This document shows, piece after piece, positions 27,005 to 35,052 of a DNA stretch of 64,000 nt. Under the pieces are notes generated by a model. The model was not told where the DNA came from, ran no database searches, and saw nothing but the letters and a program-made list of their open reading frames with translations. This stretch comes from Gammaproteobacteria bacterium (GTDB lineage: Bacteria; Pseudomonadota; Gammaproteobacteria; HK1): NCBI GenBank assembly GCA_012103455.1, contig WLWT01000001.1, positions 4,471,288 through 4,535,287 of the forward strand. Direction: 5' to 3'. Positions within the stretch are counted from its first letter, which is position 1; every line of letters starts with the position of its first letter. Both the position numbers and the translations under genes were made by a program.

Positions 27005-27215
27005 CTGCGCACGGTGAGGTCTGTGGATTTAACTTGAGAGGCCGCCTCACTCACGCCCACTTGAGCGGCCAATGCCAGCGCTTCAGTCTTGAACTGCGCT
27101 TACATAGCGTCGTTTGGATTGCTTCGAGTGTCGTGCCATTTCTCTCAACTCGTGAACCTAGGATAGGTTCTTGATTGAGGTGTCCGGAATGCGCGGGGAC
27201 GACCACGCCTTGGTG
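27005..27215 (-). mobile_element. IS3-family orfA relic, copy 2
   Basis: Very similar to 29330-29545: shared GAGAGGCCGCCTCACTCACG, GCCAATGCCAGCGCTTCAG, CCTAGGATAGGTTC and TGTCCG. On the minus strand the codons TTCAAGACTGAAGCGCTGGC give FKTEALALAAQ, typical of IS3 OrfA. No intact transposase frame remains. It lies directly upstream of brnT. Confidence 0.6.
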
Positions 27216-27268
27216 CGACACATCTAGCGCAATTGACGTAACAACGCGCTGTACATACACTTCGTCCT

Positions 27269-27562
27269 ATGGAGTTTGAATGGGACGAGTCCAAGCGACA
27301 AAGCAATCTGCGGCGCCACCATGTCGATTTCGCGGACGCTGAGGAGCTGTTCCAAGGCCCTATGCTCACCTCTCTTGATGAAAGGGAGGAGTACGGTGAA
27401 GACCGCTGGATAGGAATCGGACAGGCTCAGGGTAGAGCGCGGGTAGTGGTGTTTACAGAGCGCGGGGTGGGAAAAGTGATTCGTATCATATCTATGCGAA
27501 AGGCACTATCACATGAACGCAAAGCGTACGAGAAAGTCCTCAACGAACTGGGAGCAGGTTGA
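27269..27562 (+). CDS. brnT: BrnT-type toxin
   Basis: 97 aa. BrnT family (RelE-like ribonuclease toxin): MEFEWDESKRQSNLRRHHVDFADAEELF in parts, EEYGEDRWIGIGQAQGRARVVVFTERG and the C-terminal VIRIISMRKALSHERKAYEK, matching the family pattern EWDxxKxxxNxxKHGVxFxxA and RIISARxAxxxExxxY. Gene order toxin then antitoxin is characteristic of brnTA. The antitoxin start lies 50 bases inside this gene, so translation is coupled. Confidence 0.95.
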   Translation: MEFEWDESKRQSNLRRHHVDFADAEELFQGPMLTSLDEREEYGEDRWIGIGQAQGRARVVVFTERGVGKVIRIISMRKALSHERKAYEKVLNELGAG

Positions 27563-27785
27563 TGCGCTCAAGGACGATGAGATCGACACGAGCGAGATCC
27601 CAGCGCTAGACGCCAGCTTCTTCGAGGCGGCCGAGCTACGAATGCCTAGGGTAAAGCAGAGCGTAACAATGCGCCTCGATGCCGATATCCTTGATTGGTA
27701 CAAGGCGCAGGGCAAAGGCTACCAAACTCGAATCAATGCGGTACTGCGGCTGTACATGGAAGCGCAGAATGGAAACGCGGCATAA
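27513..27785 (+). CDS. brnA: BrnA-type antitoxin
   Basis: 90 aa. BrnA: acidic N-terminus (KDDEIDTSEIPALDASFF) that wraps the toxin, then the ribbon-helix-helix DNA-binding domain VKQSVTMRLDADILDWYKAQGKGYQTRINAVLRLYM (in parts). It is expected to neutralise BrnT and repress the operon. The stop codon TAA lies in an attC-like sequence at 27780. Confidence 0.94.
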   Translation: MNAKRTRKSSTNWEQVDALKDDEIDTSEIPALDASFFEAAELRMPRVKQSVTMRLDADILDWYKAQGKGYQTRINAVLRLYMEAQNGNAA

Positions 27786-27877
27786 CAAAGCGATCAAGTT
27801 CGCTTCAGCCTCCGCCGGACGTCCATCCCGCTGCGCGAAATGGCTGCCGCTTATCGCTGCCGTTCAACTACTTAGGC
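27780..27877 (+). other. attC-like site after brnTA
   Basis: Starts GCATAACAAAGCGATCAAG right at the brnA stop, as cassette attC sites often do, and ends GTTCAACTACTTAGGC. GCATAA and TTAGGC are partly complementary, and CAGCC/GGCTG arms are visible between. The final core reads CTTAGGC instead of GTTRRRY, so the site is degenerate or the match is chance. Confidence 0.35.
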
Positions 27878-27916
27878 GCGCCCAGCAAAACCACCGCAAG
27901 CGTCAAGGAGGTAGGC

Positions 27917-28427
27917 ATGAATAGCAAGCGTGAAGTCATCTACTTAGATCTTCTAGATGACGCGATCTATCACCGATCTGACCCAGCTTTCATAGACCAA
28001 TCTCCAGCGCTCCAGTGCCTTAGAATCCAGACCATGCTCAGCGTGCTGTTCGGTAAGCAGATTTCCGTACCTGAGCAATGGATCATATCGTCGCCAGCGT
28101 TTCATTCACTTGCCACCGAAGTTATTGAAGGCTATGAACGAGTCCGCCAACGCTACGTGTACGGGGCAAGCAGAGTTTCTTCTCTCAATCGGCTAGAGTC
28201 TCATTGTCCGTTTAGATTTGCTTTCTACGAAGCAAGCATCGGAACAAGTATCGACCCTTTCGTGGACGCAATCTATCGACGCGCCGAGTCTGGAAGTGCC
28301 CTGCGGTTTAGCGACGTTTTTCAAACTGATGACGAATCACGGAAGTCACTAACGTCAGCACTCAACACTCGAAGAAGGTCCGCTTACTATAGACCACTGT
28401 ATGAGAATGACCTACCAAGGATCCTAG
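27917..28427 (+). pseudogene. Unknown gene interrupted by an IS5-like element
   Basis: From ATG 27917 (MNSKREVIYLDLLDDAIYHRSD), preceded by AAGGAGG, about 170 codons run to the IS edge. No family recognised; the sequence looks like a real protein (FRFAFYEASIGTSIDPFVDAIYRRAE). Skipping the element, the frame continues about ten codons after 29223 and stops before the IS3 relic, so the gene was probably already shortened on that side. Confidence 0.55.
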
Positions 28428-29114
28428 GGCGTGTTAACACTATTCAAGGCCTGCACGATAAGGGCGAAGTGGATAAAAAACATAAAAACAACATCCAGTT
28501 TGTCGAAGCGTGTAAAGATTCGACGAAATCCTTTCAGCCGTCTAAACAATCTCTCTACTTCATTTCGCTTTTTATACAACTCCTTGTCGTATTGCCAAGG
28601 CCTCAACCGATTGCTTTTCGCTGGCACAACGGGCTCCATCCCCAAATCGACTATCAACTGCCGGGTCTCATCGCCTTCGTAGGCCTTGTCCATGATGACT
28701 TGAGTCCCGTCCCAGCCATTGTTTTCAAAGGATTTCAATAATTCCCGGCCTGCTGGCGCATCCCCAACGCGGCCCGCGGATAGGGAAAAGGTCACTGCTG
28801 TTGTGGCATTTGCTGCAACCCTATGAATCTTCGTCGTCCACCCGGCTCGGGATTAACCCATCGACTGTGGACCGTTTTTTTAACGCGCCAGTCCCATCCG
28901 GGTGAACTTTGACTGTTGTACTGTCCAAAGATACCTGCGCCACCTGTATGTTGATGACATCGTTTTCCTGTAGTGCAGCCAATACGCTATCGAGTACAGC
29001 ATTTTTCGCCCAGCGATTGGCCCGAGTATAAATGCTGTGCCAATGACCAAACTTTTTCGGCAAACCTCGCCACTTGCAACCGTGCTTAGCGACATACAAA
29101 ATGGCGTTCAACAC
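28424..29114 (-). CDS. IS5-type transposase in two overlapping frames
   Basis: The first part (29114-28821) carries MLNAILYVAKHGCKWRGLPKKFG and VSLDSTTVKVHPDG with the first Asp. The second part (about 28830-28424) carries KAYEGDETRQLIVDLG (second Asp in VIMDKAYEGD) and KRNEVERLFRRLKGFRRI with the Glu. Two-frame transposases joined by a programmed frameshift are known in IS427-type IS5 elements, so this may be functional. The N-terminal start also looks short, so loss of function cannot be excluded. Confidence 0.75.
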
Positions 29115-29218
29115 CAGTCAATTGGGTATTTTGACGTTACCTCTTTGAACAGGAAGAAGTTTAACGTGATGCGGTGATTTTCATACGCGAAGTCCATCAT
29201 AATTAGTGTTAACAGGCC
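28428..29218 (-). mobile_element. IS5-family element, about 790 bp
   Basis: Ends GGCGTGTTAACACTA (left) and TTAGTGTTAACAGGCC (right, the inverse). A CTAG repeat flanks both sides (28424-28427 and 29219-29222), consistent with target duplication of some IS5 subgroups. Transposase is encoded on the minus strand in two frames. Confidence 0.85.
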
Positions 29219-29249
29219 CTAGGATGGCCACCTCTTGTTGTTTCTAAGT

Positions 29250-29545
29250 AAGTAGCCGTTTGAGCCGCGCGTTCTCCGCGGCTAAAGCACTATCGGCTTG
29301 ACTGCGAGGAGTGTGTGCTTGTGCTTTTGAGCGCCAGGCATAGCAGTGGTGAGATCTGTGGATTTAACTTGAGAGGCCGCCTCATTCACGTCCGCTTGAG
29401 CGGCCAATGCCAGCGCTTCAGTCTTGAACTGCGCTTACATAGCATCATTTGAATTGCTTCGATTGCCGTGCCATTTCTCTCACCTCGTGAACCTAGGATA
29501 GGTTCTTGTTGAATTGAGGTGTCCGAATGTCGCGGGGAGGATCAG
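29250..29545 (-). mobile_element. IS3-family orfA relic, copy 3
   Basis: Minus-strand translation gives ADSALAAENARLKRLL, the leucine-zipper end of IS3 OrfA, and FKTEALALAAQADVNEAAS, its helix-turn-helix, in broken frames. The end carries GGTGTCCGAATGTCGCGGGG. It is the longest of three copies, and its terminal part reappears inverted at 26776. The stretch 29219-29620 has no other gene. Confidence 0.65.
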
Positions 29546-29620
29546 TCGTGAGTTGGGGTCATTGCCCGGGCAAGTCCAGCACCACACGCCGCGAGACGCC
29601 GGTGTACACCACGGCCGCTT

Positions 29621-30313
29621 CTAACTGCATGTGCTCTTCCCCTTAACCAGTGGATTGAGCGCTTTGATGGCGGCGCAGGCGGCGCCGAATCCGTTGTCGA
29701 TATTGACGGCGACAACGCCCGGCGCACAGGCGGCCAAAGCGCTGTTGAGGGCTACTTGTCCGCCAGCGCAAACGCCGTAGCCCACGGAGGTGGGTACCGC
29801 GATCACAAGTCCGGGCACCAGTCCGGCCACCACACTGAATAGGGCCCCCTCCATGCCCGCCACGGCAATCACTATCCGCCGGGTACGCAAAGCATCCACC
29901 CGTTCCAATAAACGCCAAAGCCCCGCCACCCCCACATCCATGATCAGTGCTACATCTTCTACGCCCAGGTGCTCCAGGGTACGCACGGCTTCCAGTGCCA
30001 CCGGCAGATCCGAACTGCCGGCACCGACTACCGCCACCTGGCCATCCAATTCGGGCCGGCGGCACTCACGGCCGATGGTGGCGGTGCGCGCGGTGGCGTC
30101 CATGTGGATGCGGTCGCCCAAGGCTTTTACCAGAGCCTCAGCACAGGGCGCATCCACCCGGGTAAACAAGACGGGCGCGCGCCGTTCGATGGCAGCGCGC
30201 CCGATGGTGATGAGTTGCCCGGCGCTCTTGCCCGCCGCCAGAACCGCTTCCGGCACACCGGTACGCTCACCCCGAGTCCAGTCGAAACACAACCAATCGC
30301 CACTAGTGCTCAA
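29621..30313 (-). CDS. larB: LarB, nickel-pincer cofactor biosynthesis
   Basis: 230 aa from TTG 30313 overlapping the larE stop (TTGA). LarB carboxylates and hydrolyses nicotinic acid adenine dinucleotide to give pyridinium-3,5-biscarboxylate mononucleotide, first step to the nickel-pincer nucleotide. Family pieces: GVPEAVLAAGKSAGQL, VAVVGAGSSDLPVALEAVRTLE (AIR-carboxylase-like domain), LIMDVGVAGLWRLLE, VAGMEGALFSVVAGLVPGLVIAVPTSVGYG (in parts), NIDNGFGAACAA. The short N-terminus lacks part of the usual N-terminal helical region, and no ATG is available, so the true start may be non-standard. Confidence 0.88.
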   Translation of the reverse strand: MSTSGDWLCFDWTRGERTGVPEAVLAAGKSAGQLITIGRAAIERRAPVLFTRVDAPCAEALVKALGDRIHMDATARTATIGRECRRPELDGQVAVVGAGSSDLPVALEAVRTLEHLGVEDVALIMDVGVAGLWRLLERVDALRTRRIVIAVAGMEGALFSVVAGLVPGLVIAVPTSVGYGVCAGGQVALNSALAACAPGVVAVNIDNGFGAACAAIKALNPLVKGKSTCS

Positions 30314-31140
30314 GTGGCTAGCCCGGACCCAGGCACCTTGAAAGCGCTGCCCCGCTTATACGGCACAAAACCTGAAAAACTACGCGCCTGCGCCCCGCAC
30401 TCCTCAATGACCCAGCGGCGCATATAGTCACCCTGCTTGCCGCTCAAGTCATCCAAACTGTCCGCATCCAACTCCACCCGCACGCCGGATCGCACAATAC
30501 GGCAACGCACAGTGCCTTGAGGAAAATGCGCGCGCAGTTTGAGTTCTACTTTATTCACAAATGCCAGATCCGCCGCGTTGATGGCGATACCGCTCTCCAC
30601 GCGGCTAGACAGGCATGGCATGGCCGGCAAGTCCTGCACCTCCGCAAGGCCCAACCACTTAGCTAGCGCACGCACCTGCGTCTTACCGGCACCGGCTTCC
30701 ACATAAGGATGGCGCACCGCCCGCTCCAAAGCCGCCGTCAACCCTGGTCTGAAGTCACCCAGATCGTCGGTGTTGGCGCCGGAGAATACCTGCTCGTCAG
30801 TCGCCTCAGCGATGCGCGCATAGAGATTTTTTTTGCAGAAATAACAGCGGTTGAAAGGGTTGGCCAGATATTGAGGATCATCGAACTCGCGGGCGTTGAT
30901 GATCTCGAGGCGCCAACCGTAGCGCGCGGCATAGGCCTGAACCCGCCGAGTAGCCTCGGGCGGCACTGCGGGCGACACCGCGTGAAACGCGGTAAACCGC
31001 TCGCCCAGCGCCCGCGCCGCCAGCACCGCTAGCGTCATGCTATCGACACCACCGCTCACAGCAACAGCGGCCCGCTCCTGTTGGCCGCAGATCGACTCTA
31101 ATGCTCGCGCCAGCGTCTCAGTCACCATGTTCCTCTTCAT
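30310..31140 (-). CDS. larE: LarE, sacrificial sulfur transferase
   Basis: 276 aa. ATP-dependent enzyme that gives its own cysteine sulfur to pyridinium carboxylates for the nickel-pincer cofactor. PP-loop SGGVDSMT at residues 29-36, FCKKNLY, GANTDDLGDFRPG, and the PCLSSR motif with the sacrificial Cys at residue 176, the same number as in the Lactobacillus plantarum enzyme. That fits a one-Cys sacrificial type. Start at 31140 overlaps larC; a second Met at 31128 gives four residues less. Confidence 0.93.
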   Translation of the reverse strand: MKRNMVTETLARALESICGQQERAAVAVSGGVDSMTLAVLAARALGERFTAFHAVSPAVPPEATRRVQAYAARYGWRLEIINAREFDDPQYLANPFNRCYFCKKNLYARIAEATDEQVFSGANTDDLGDFRPGLTAALERAVRHPYVEAGAGKTQVRALAKWLGLAEVQDLPAMPCLSSRVESGIAINAADLAFVNKVELKLRAHFPQGTVRCRIVRSGVRVELDADSLDDLSGKQGDYMRRWVIEECGAQARSFSGFVPYKRGSAFKVPGSGLAT

Positions 31141-32440
31141 ATTGCTGCAAAGCTTCGCGCTGCGCGGCCTCGGCTAAGCGGCGCCGCGGCGCCAGAACAC
31201 CGCCGGTGCGGGCGATATCATCGTGCTCCGCTTTGGCCGTCACACCACCAGGACGGTGAGCGATTTTGACGGCTATTGTGCCATCCGGCGTCCCTTTATA
31301 GCCGGCTCCCGTGGCGATCGTCTGGCGTGCCAACAACCGCCGCGTGGCCAGGGCCGAGCGCAGACCCAAGGTGGTGGTTTGCTCGAAGCACGCCAATTCG
31401 ACCGCCGCCTGCGCCGCCGGTTCGACCAGCAGGCGGACCTCGAACACATGCCGGCTTTTCTTGCCGTACGCTTGCCTGGATAGCACATCGATAACCCCTG
31501 GCATGGCGCGCAGACAGTCGAGTGCATTCGCCAACTCTTCGGGGGTCAGATCATCGACATCGAACTCGATGAGGCCCACTTGATCGGTTAAAACATCGCT
31601 CTGTGCGTCGATCTCATGGAAAGCCGTCACCCGCAAAATATTGGCGAGCCCAGGCAATTGCCGTGTGCCCACGCCTATCCCGCTTACCCCCATACGCCCG
31701 CGCAGAGCGCGGCGGCCCAGAGCGGGTTGCAGATGGGCGAGTATAGCCGCGCCGGTAGGCGTCACTCGCTCCCCCGCAATACCGTCATCGTGCACGTTAA
31801 AACCGGCCAACAAGCGGGTGGTGGCCGGCGCCGGCACCGGCAGCGGACCGTGCGCGGTGCGTACTTGCCCCGAGCCCAGCGGCACCGATCCTACCGTCCA
31901 TCGCTCAGGCGCCAACGCCGCCAACAAACTGCCCGTAGCGACGATATCGATGAGGGAATCCCAGTCTGCCAATTCATGGAAATGCACCTCGGCCACCTCG
32001 ATGCCGTGCACTTTAGCTTCACATTCAGCCAACCGCCGGTAGATGCCCTGGGCATGGTCTTTCGCCGCCGCCGGCAGTGCCATGGCATCAATGCGCGCCG
32101 CCACATCGGCGTAGCGGCCCATAGCGTGTACAGGTTCACCGCCTTCATCCTGACCGTGACCATGACCATGACCATGACGATGAGCACGGCCACGCTCGTG
32201 GGCGGGGCCGATGACATCGAAGTGATTGCCTTCAATAAAAGCGCTTTTGCGGCGTGAAAGCTTCACCGACCAGCCGGGCGGCATGTCACAGGCCGCCACT
32301 GCCGCATCCACTGTAGCGCGCAGATCCGGCCATGCATCCAGTATTGCGGCGATAAACATATCGCCCGCTATGCCACCCAACGGATCGAGATGGATAGACG
32401 CGGGATAAAGGCACTCAGAACGCTCTGCCACGGCGCTCAA
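31118..32440 (-). CDS. larC: LarC, nickel insertase, single frame
   Basis: 440 aa. CTP-dependent nickel insertion into the pincer nucleotide. N-terminal IHLDPLGGIAGDMFIAAILDAWPDL (in parts) is the family signature. A His-rich loop at about 86-95 (HRHGHGHGHGQ) may bind nickel. VHFHELADWDSLIDIVATG, TPTGAAILAHL and the C-terminal DDLTPEELANALDCLRAMPGVIDVLS segments complete the fold. In lactobacilli larC needs a programmed frameshift; here the whole protein is one frame. The His-repeat is encoded by a short 6-base tandem repeat. Confidence 0.93.
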   Translation of the reverse strand: MSAVAERSECLYPASIHLDPLGGIAGDMFIAAILDAWPDLRATVDAAVAACDMPPGWSVKLSRRKSAFIEGNHFDVIGPAHERGRAHRHGHGHGHGQDEGGEPVHAMGRYADVAARIDAMALPAAAKDHAQGIYRRLAECEAKVHGIEVAEVHFHELADWDSLIDIVATGSLLAALAPERWTVGSVPLGSGQVRTAHGPLPVPAPATTRLLAGFNVHDDGIAGERVTPTGAAILAHLQPALGRRALRGRMGVSGIGVGTRQLPGLANILRVTAFHEIDAQSDVLTDQVGLIEFDVDDLTPEELANALDCLRAMPGVIDVLSRQAYGKKSRHVFEVRLLVEPAAQAAVELACFEQTTTLGLRSALATRRLLARQTIATGAGYKGTPDGTIAVKIAHRPGGVTAKAEHDDIARTGGVLAPRRRLAEAAQREALQQYEEEHGD

Positions 32441-33723
32441 ACAGCCTCGAAATACGGCACCACGTAGGGGCCTTCCGGGATAACAGCCACCGCCCTATCG
32501 CCGCTTTGCGCCATGCTCTTGGCCACCGCTGCACCGATGTCATCAATGTGCTCAACCCCGGTCAAGGCCCGCTCCACCGCCGGCAATCCTTCGCTATAGA
32601 GTGCAATACTGCCAGCGCGCATGGGCTTTAGCTGCATCTGGGTTTGCCACTCGTCGATGTCGGCAAGACTCTTTTTCGCGATGTCCGCCATGAACGCCTC
32701 CGGCGACGAGGCCACCAAGCGCGCCTGAGCCGCCCGGTAGGCCGGCGAGCCGATGCCCTGCGAGCAGTCGGAGGCGATGATCAAACGGGCATCGTCCGCC
32801 ATGATGTCCATAGGCGTGACCATGCTCTTGACGGTCTGATAGTAAGTACCGTCTAGGGGATAGCCGGCGGCAGAGGTGACGATGGTCGAAAACCGGCGCG
32901 GCACCGGCACCAACGAGGCCGCCTCTACCGCTCGAACCGCTTCAGCGTGGCTCTCCAGCAAGTCCCCGAAATTCACCAAGGTCACGCGCCTGGCTGCGTC
33001 CAACACGGTGTTCAGGCAATACACCTCGCCTACCATCGCCGCGATAGCGAGTTGCTCCTCGTGCAGCGGATTGCCGGCAAGATTGCATTGGCGCGCCGCC
33101 GGATCGCTCATGAACCTCGCATTGTGGAAAGTACGAATAGTGTCCTCGTGGGCCACCCCCGGCGCGATCACTTTGCGCCCACCGGAGTAGCCGGCCATGA
33201 AATGGGGCTCCACCAGGCCGGTGACGATGCGCAGGTCCGCCTCGACCAAGCGCCGGTCCAGTTTGACCGGCACCCCGCGCCCCGGTGTCCGCCCCAGGTC
33301 CAGATGCTGCCCGGCATCCGTCGCATCGTGGTTGTCGATGCGGATGTGCTCCAATACCCACGGGTCATCGATCAGTTCGGCCAACTCCTCGCCTTCGTTG
33401 GGGCGGTGCAACCCCGTCGCCACCAGAATGCGGATCGTGTCCCGCGCGATTCCCGCCGCCAGCATGATCTCGATCATCGGGCGCAAAAACAGGCCATTGG
33501 GAACCGGACGGGTGATGTCGCAAATGACGATGCACGCCGAGCCGCGCCCGGCCGCCAATGTAGCCAAGGAGGCACAGGCCACCGGCTGCGCCAGGGCTTG
33601 CAACACGCTGGCTTTGGCATCCGCTAGAGGCTGCGACTCGTTCTTTCGGATCACGGTGACAGCCGCCGTCTCCGGCAGCGCCACCGCTAATTTGCTGCGC
33701 CCGTAATCAAGTTCTACCCGCAC
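32437..33723 (-). CDS. larA: LarA-family nickel-dependent 2-hydroxyacid racemase/epimerase
   Basis: 428 aa. Nickel-pincer enzyme that interconverts 2-hydroxyacid stereoisomers by hydride transfer. All landmark residues are present: DITRPVPN (Asp69, Arg72), GLHRPN (His106), EPHFMAGYSGGRK with His174 and cofactor-bearing Lys184, and FHNARF with His200. The numbers 174, 184 and 200 match the L. plantarum enzyme. It is the first gene of the larA-larC-larE-larB set and lies 45 bases after the glycerate 2-kinase gene. LarA homologues act on lactate, malate, gluconate and other hydroxyacids, so the substrate is open; glycerate is a context guess. Confidence 0.9.
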   Translation of the reverse strand: MRVELDYGRSKLAVALPETAAVTVIRKNESQPLADAKASVLQALAQPVACASLATLAAGRGSACIVICDITRPVPNGLFLRPMIEIMLAAGIARDTIRILVATGLHRPNEGEELAELIDDPWVLEHIRIDNHDATDAGQHLDLGRTPGRGVPVKLDRRLVEADLRIVTGLVEPHFMAGYSGGRKVIAPGVAHEDTIRTFHNARFMSDPAARQCNLAGNPLHEEQLAIAAMVGEVYCLNTVLDAARRVTLVNFGDLLESHAEAVRAVEAASLVPVPRRFSTIVTSAAGYPLDGTYYQTVKSMVTPMDIMADDARLIIASDCSQGIGSPAYRAAQARLVASSPEAFMADIAKKSLADIDEWQTQMQLKPMRAGSIALYSEGLPAVERALTGVEHIDDIGAAVAKSMAQSGDRAVAVIPEGPYVVPYFEAV

Positions 33724-33768
33724 CGCTGCTCCCCTTTTTGTGAGCCCGCAGATCCTAAAGTTTGCGCC

Positions 33769-35052
33769 TTATCCGCTCACGTAGATGGCCCGAAAATCAT
33801 TGACATTGGTCAGCGTAGGCCCGGTCACCACCAAATCATCAATAACCTCGAATACGCCATAAGCATCATTTCGTTCCAACATGCGCCAAGCGTGCACGCC
33901 TGCTTTCGCTGCGCGGGCTAGGGTATCGGCAAACACCACAGCACCGGCATTGTCCTCCGAGCCGTCTATACCGTCGGTATCGCAGGCGATGGCCGACACC
34001 CCCTGCTCGCCCTCAAGCGCCAGCGCCAAACCTAACGCGAACTCGCTATTGCGCCCACCGCGCCCGCCGCCCCGTACCGTCACTGTGGTCTCACCCCCCG
34101 ACAACAACACACAAGGCGCCGGCAACGGCTGCCCGTGCTGGCGGATCTGCCGGGCAATGCCGGCAAACGCCCGCCCCACCTCACGCGCCTCGCCTTGAAT
34201 CGCGTCGCCCAAGATGAGCGGCGCCACGCCCATACTTTCGGCATGGGCCGCCGCCGCTTCCAGTGATTGCTGCGGCGCGGCGATCACGCGCACTTCCTGA
34301 TTATCCAGTAACTGGCCGATGCTGTTATTAGACCGCATGACGCTACGCACATGATCCGGCACCGAGATGGCGTAGCGGTGCAAGATATCGAGTGCTTTTT
34401 GCGCATCATCGGTATCGGGCACGGTAGGCCCGGAGCCAATGACGGCGGGATCATCACCCGGCACGTCCGAGATCAATAAGCTCCGCGCCGCCGCCGGTGC
34501 GATGGCGGCCGCCAAACGGCCGCCCTTAATGGCCGATAACCGCTTGCGCACGGCGTTCATTTCATTGATGGGCGCACCGCACTTCAGCAGTTGCGCGTTG
34601 AGATCTTGCTTCTCGGCGAAGCTCACGCCCGCGGCCGGCAGGCTTAGCAGCGCCGAGGCGCCACCCGAGATCAGGCACAACACCGTGTCGCCGGCCCCTG
34701 CCCTCATGGCGAGTTCCAGCATACGCGCCGCCGCCCGCTGTCCGGCGGCATCCGGCAGCGGATGGGCCGCCGTCACGATCTCGATGCGCCGGCAGGGCAC
34801 ACCGTGCCCATACCGGGTCACCACCAAACCGCTCAGCTCGGCCTCCGGCCAGGCCGTCTCGACCGCCCGTGCCATACTGGCGGACGCCTTACCCGCCCCC
34901 AACACCAACACCTGTCCAGTGGGCGCGGCACCTAGAGCCGCAGGCACTACTCGCTCGGGCAACGCTGCCTGCAAAGCGGCATCGAACAAGCCGTGCAAGA
35001 ATTCTCGTGCAGCCAGCGCCACGTTCTCAACCTCCGCCCTGTTCATGCTCAC
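33769..35052 (-). CDS. Glycerate 2-kinase (GckA/TtuD family)
   Basis: 427 aa. Phosphorylates D-glycerate to 2-phosphoglycerate. N-terminal GKASASMARA and the GLVVTRYGH...AAHPLPD motif of the MOFRL-associated domain, LISGGASALLSLP, NAVRKRLSAIKGG (active-site Lys/Arg), DVPGDDPAVIGSGPT, and the C-terminal MOFRL domain (LLSGGETTVTVRGGGRGGRNSEF in parts, DTDGIDG). Its start lies 26 bases inside the end of recQ and its end is 45 bases before larA, suggesting one transcript and a 2-hydroxyacid pathway. Confidence 0.92.
   Translation of the reverse strand: MSMNRAEVENVALAAREFLHGLFDAALQAALPERVVPAALGAAPTGQVLVLGAGKASASMARAVETAWPEAELSGLVVTRYGHGVPCRRIEIVTAAHPLPDAAGQRAAARMLELAMRAGAGDTVLCLISGGASALLSLPAAGVSFAEKQDLNAQLLKCGAPINEMNAVRKRLSAIKGGRLAAAIAPAAARSLLISDVPGDDPAVIGSGPTVPDTDDAQKALDILHRYAISVPDHVRSVMRSNNSIGQLLDNQEVRVIAAPQQSLEAAAAHAESMGVAPLILGDAIQGEAREVGRAFAGIARQIRQHGQPLPAPCVLLSGGETTVTVRGGGRGGRNSEFALGLALALEGEQGVSAIACDTDGIDGSEDNAGAVVFADTLARAAKAGVHAWRMLERNDAYGVFEVIDDLVVTGPTLTNVNDFRAIYVSG

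Noticed and set aside
32150..32190. Short 6-bp repeats as a possible CRISPR or VNTR
   Set aside because: They encode the His-Gly loop of LarC; no spacers.
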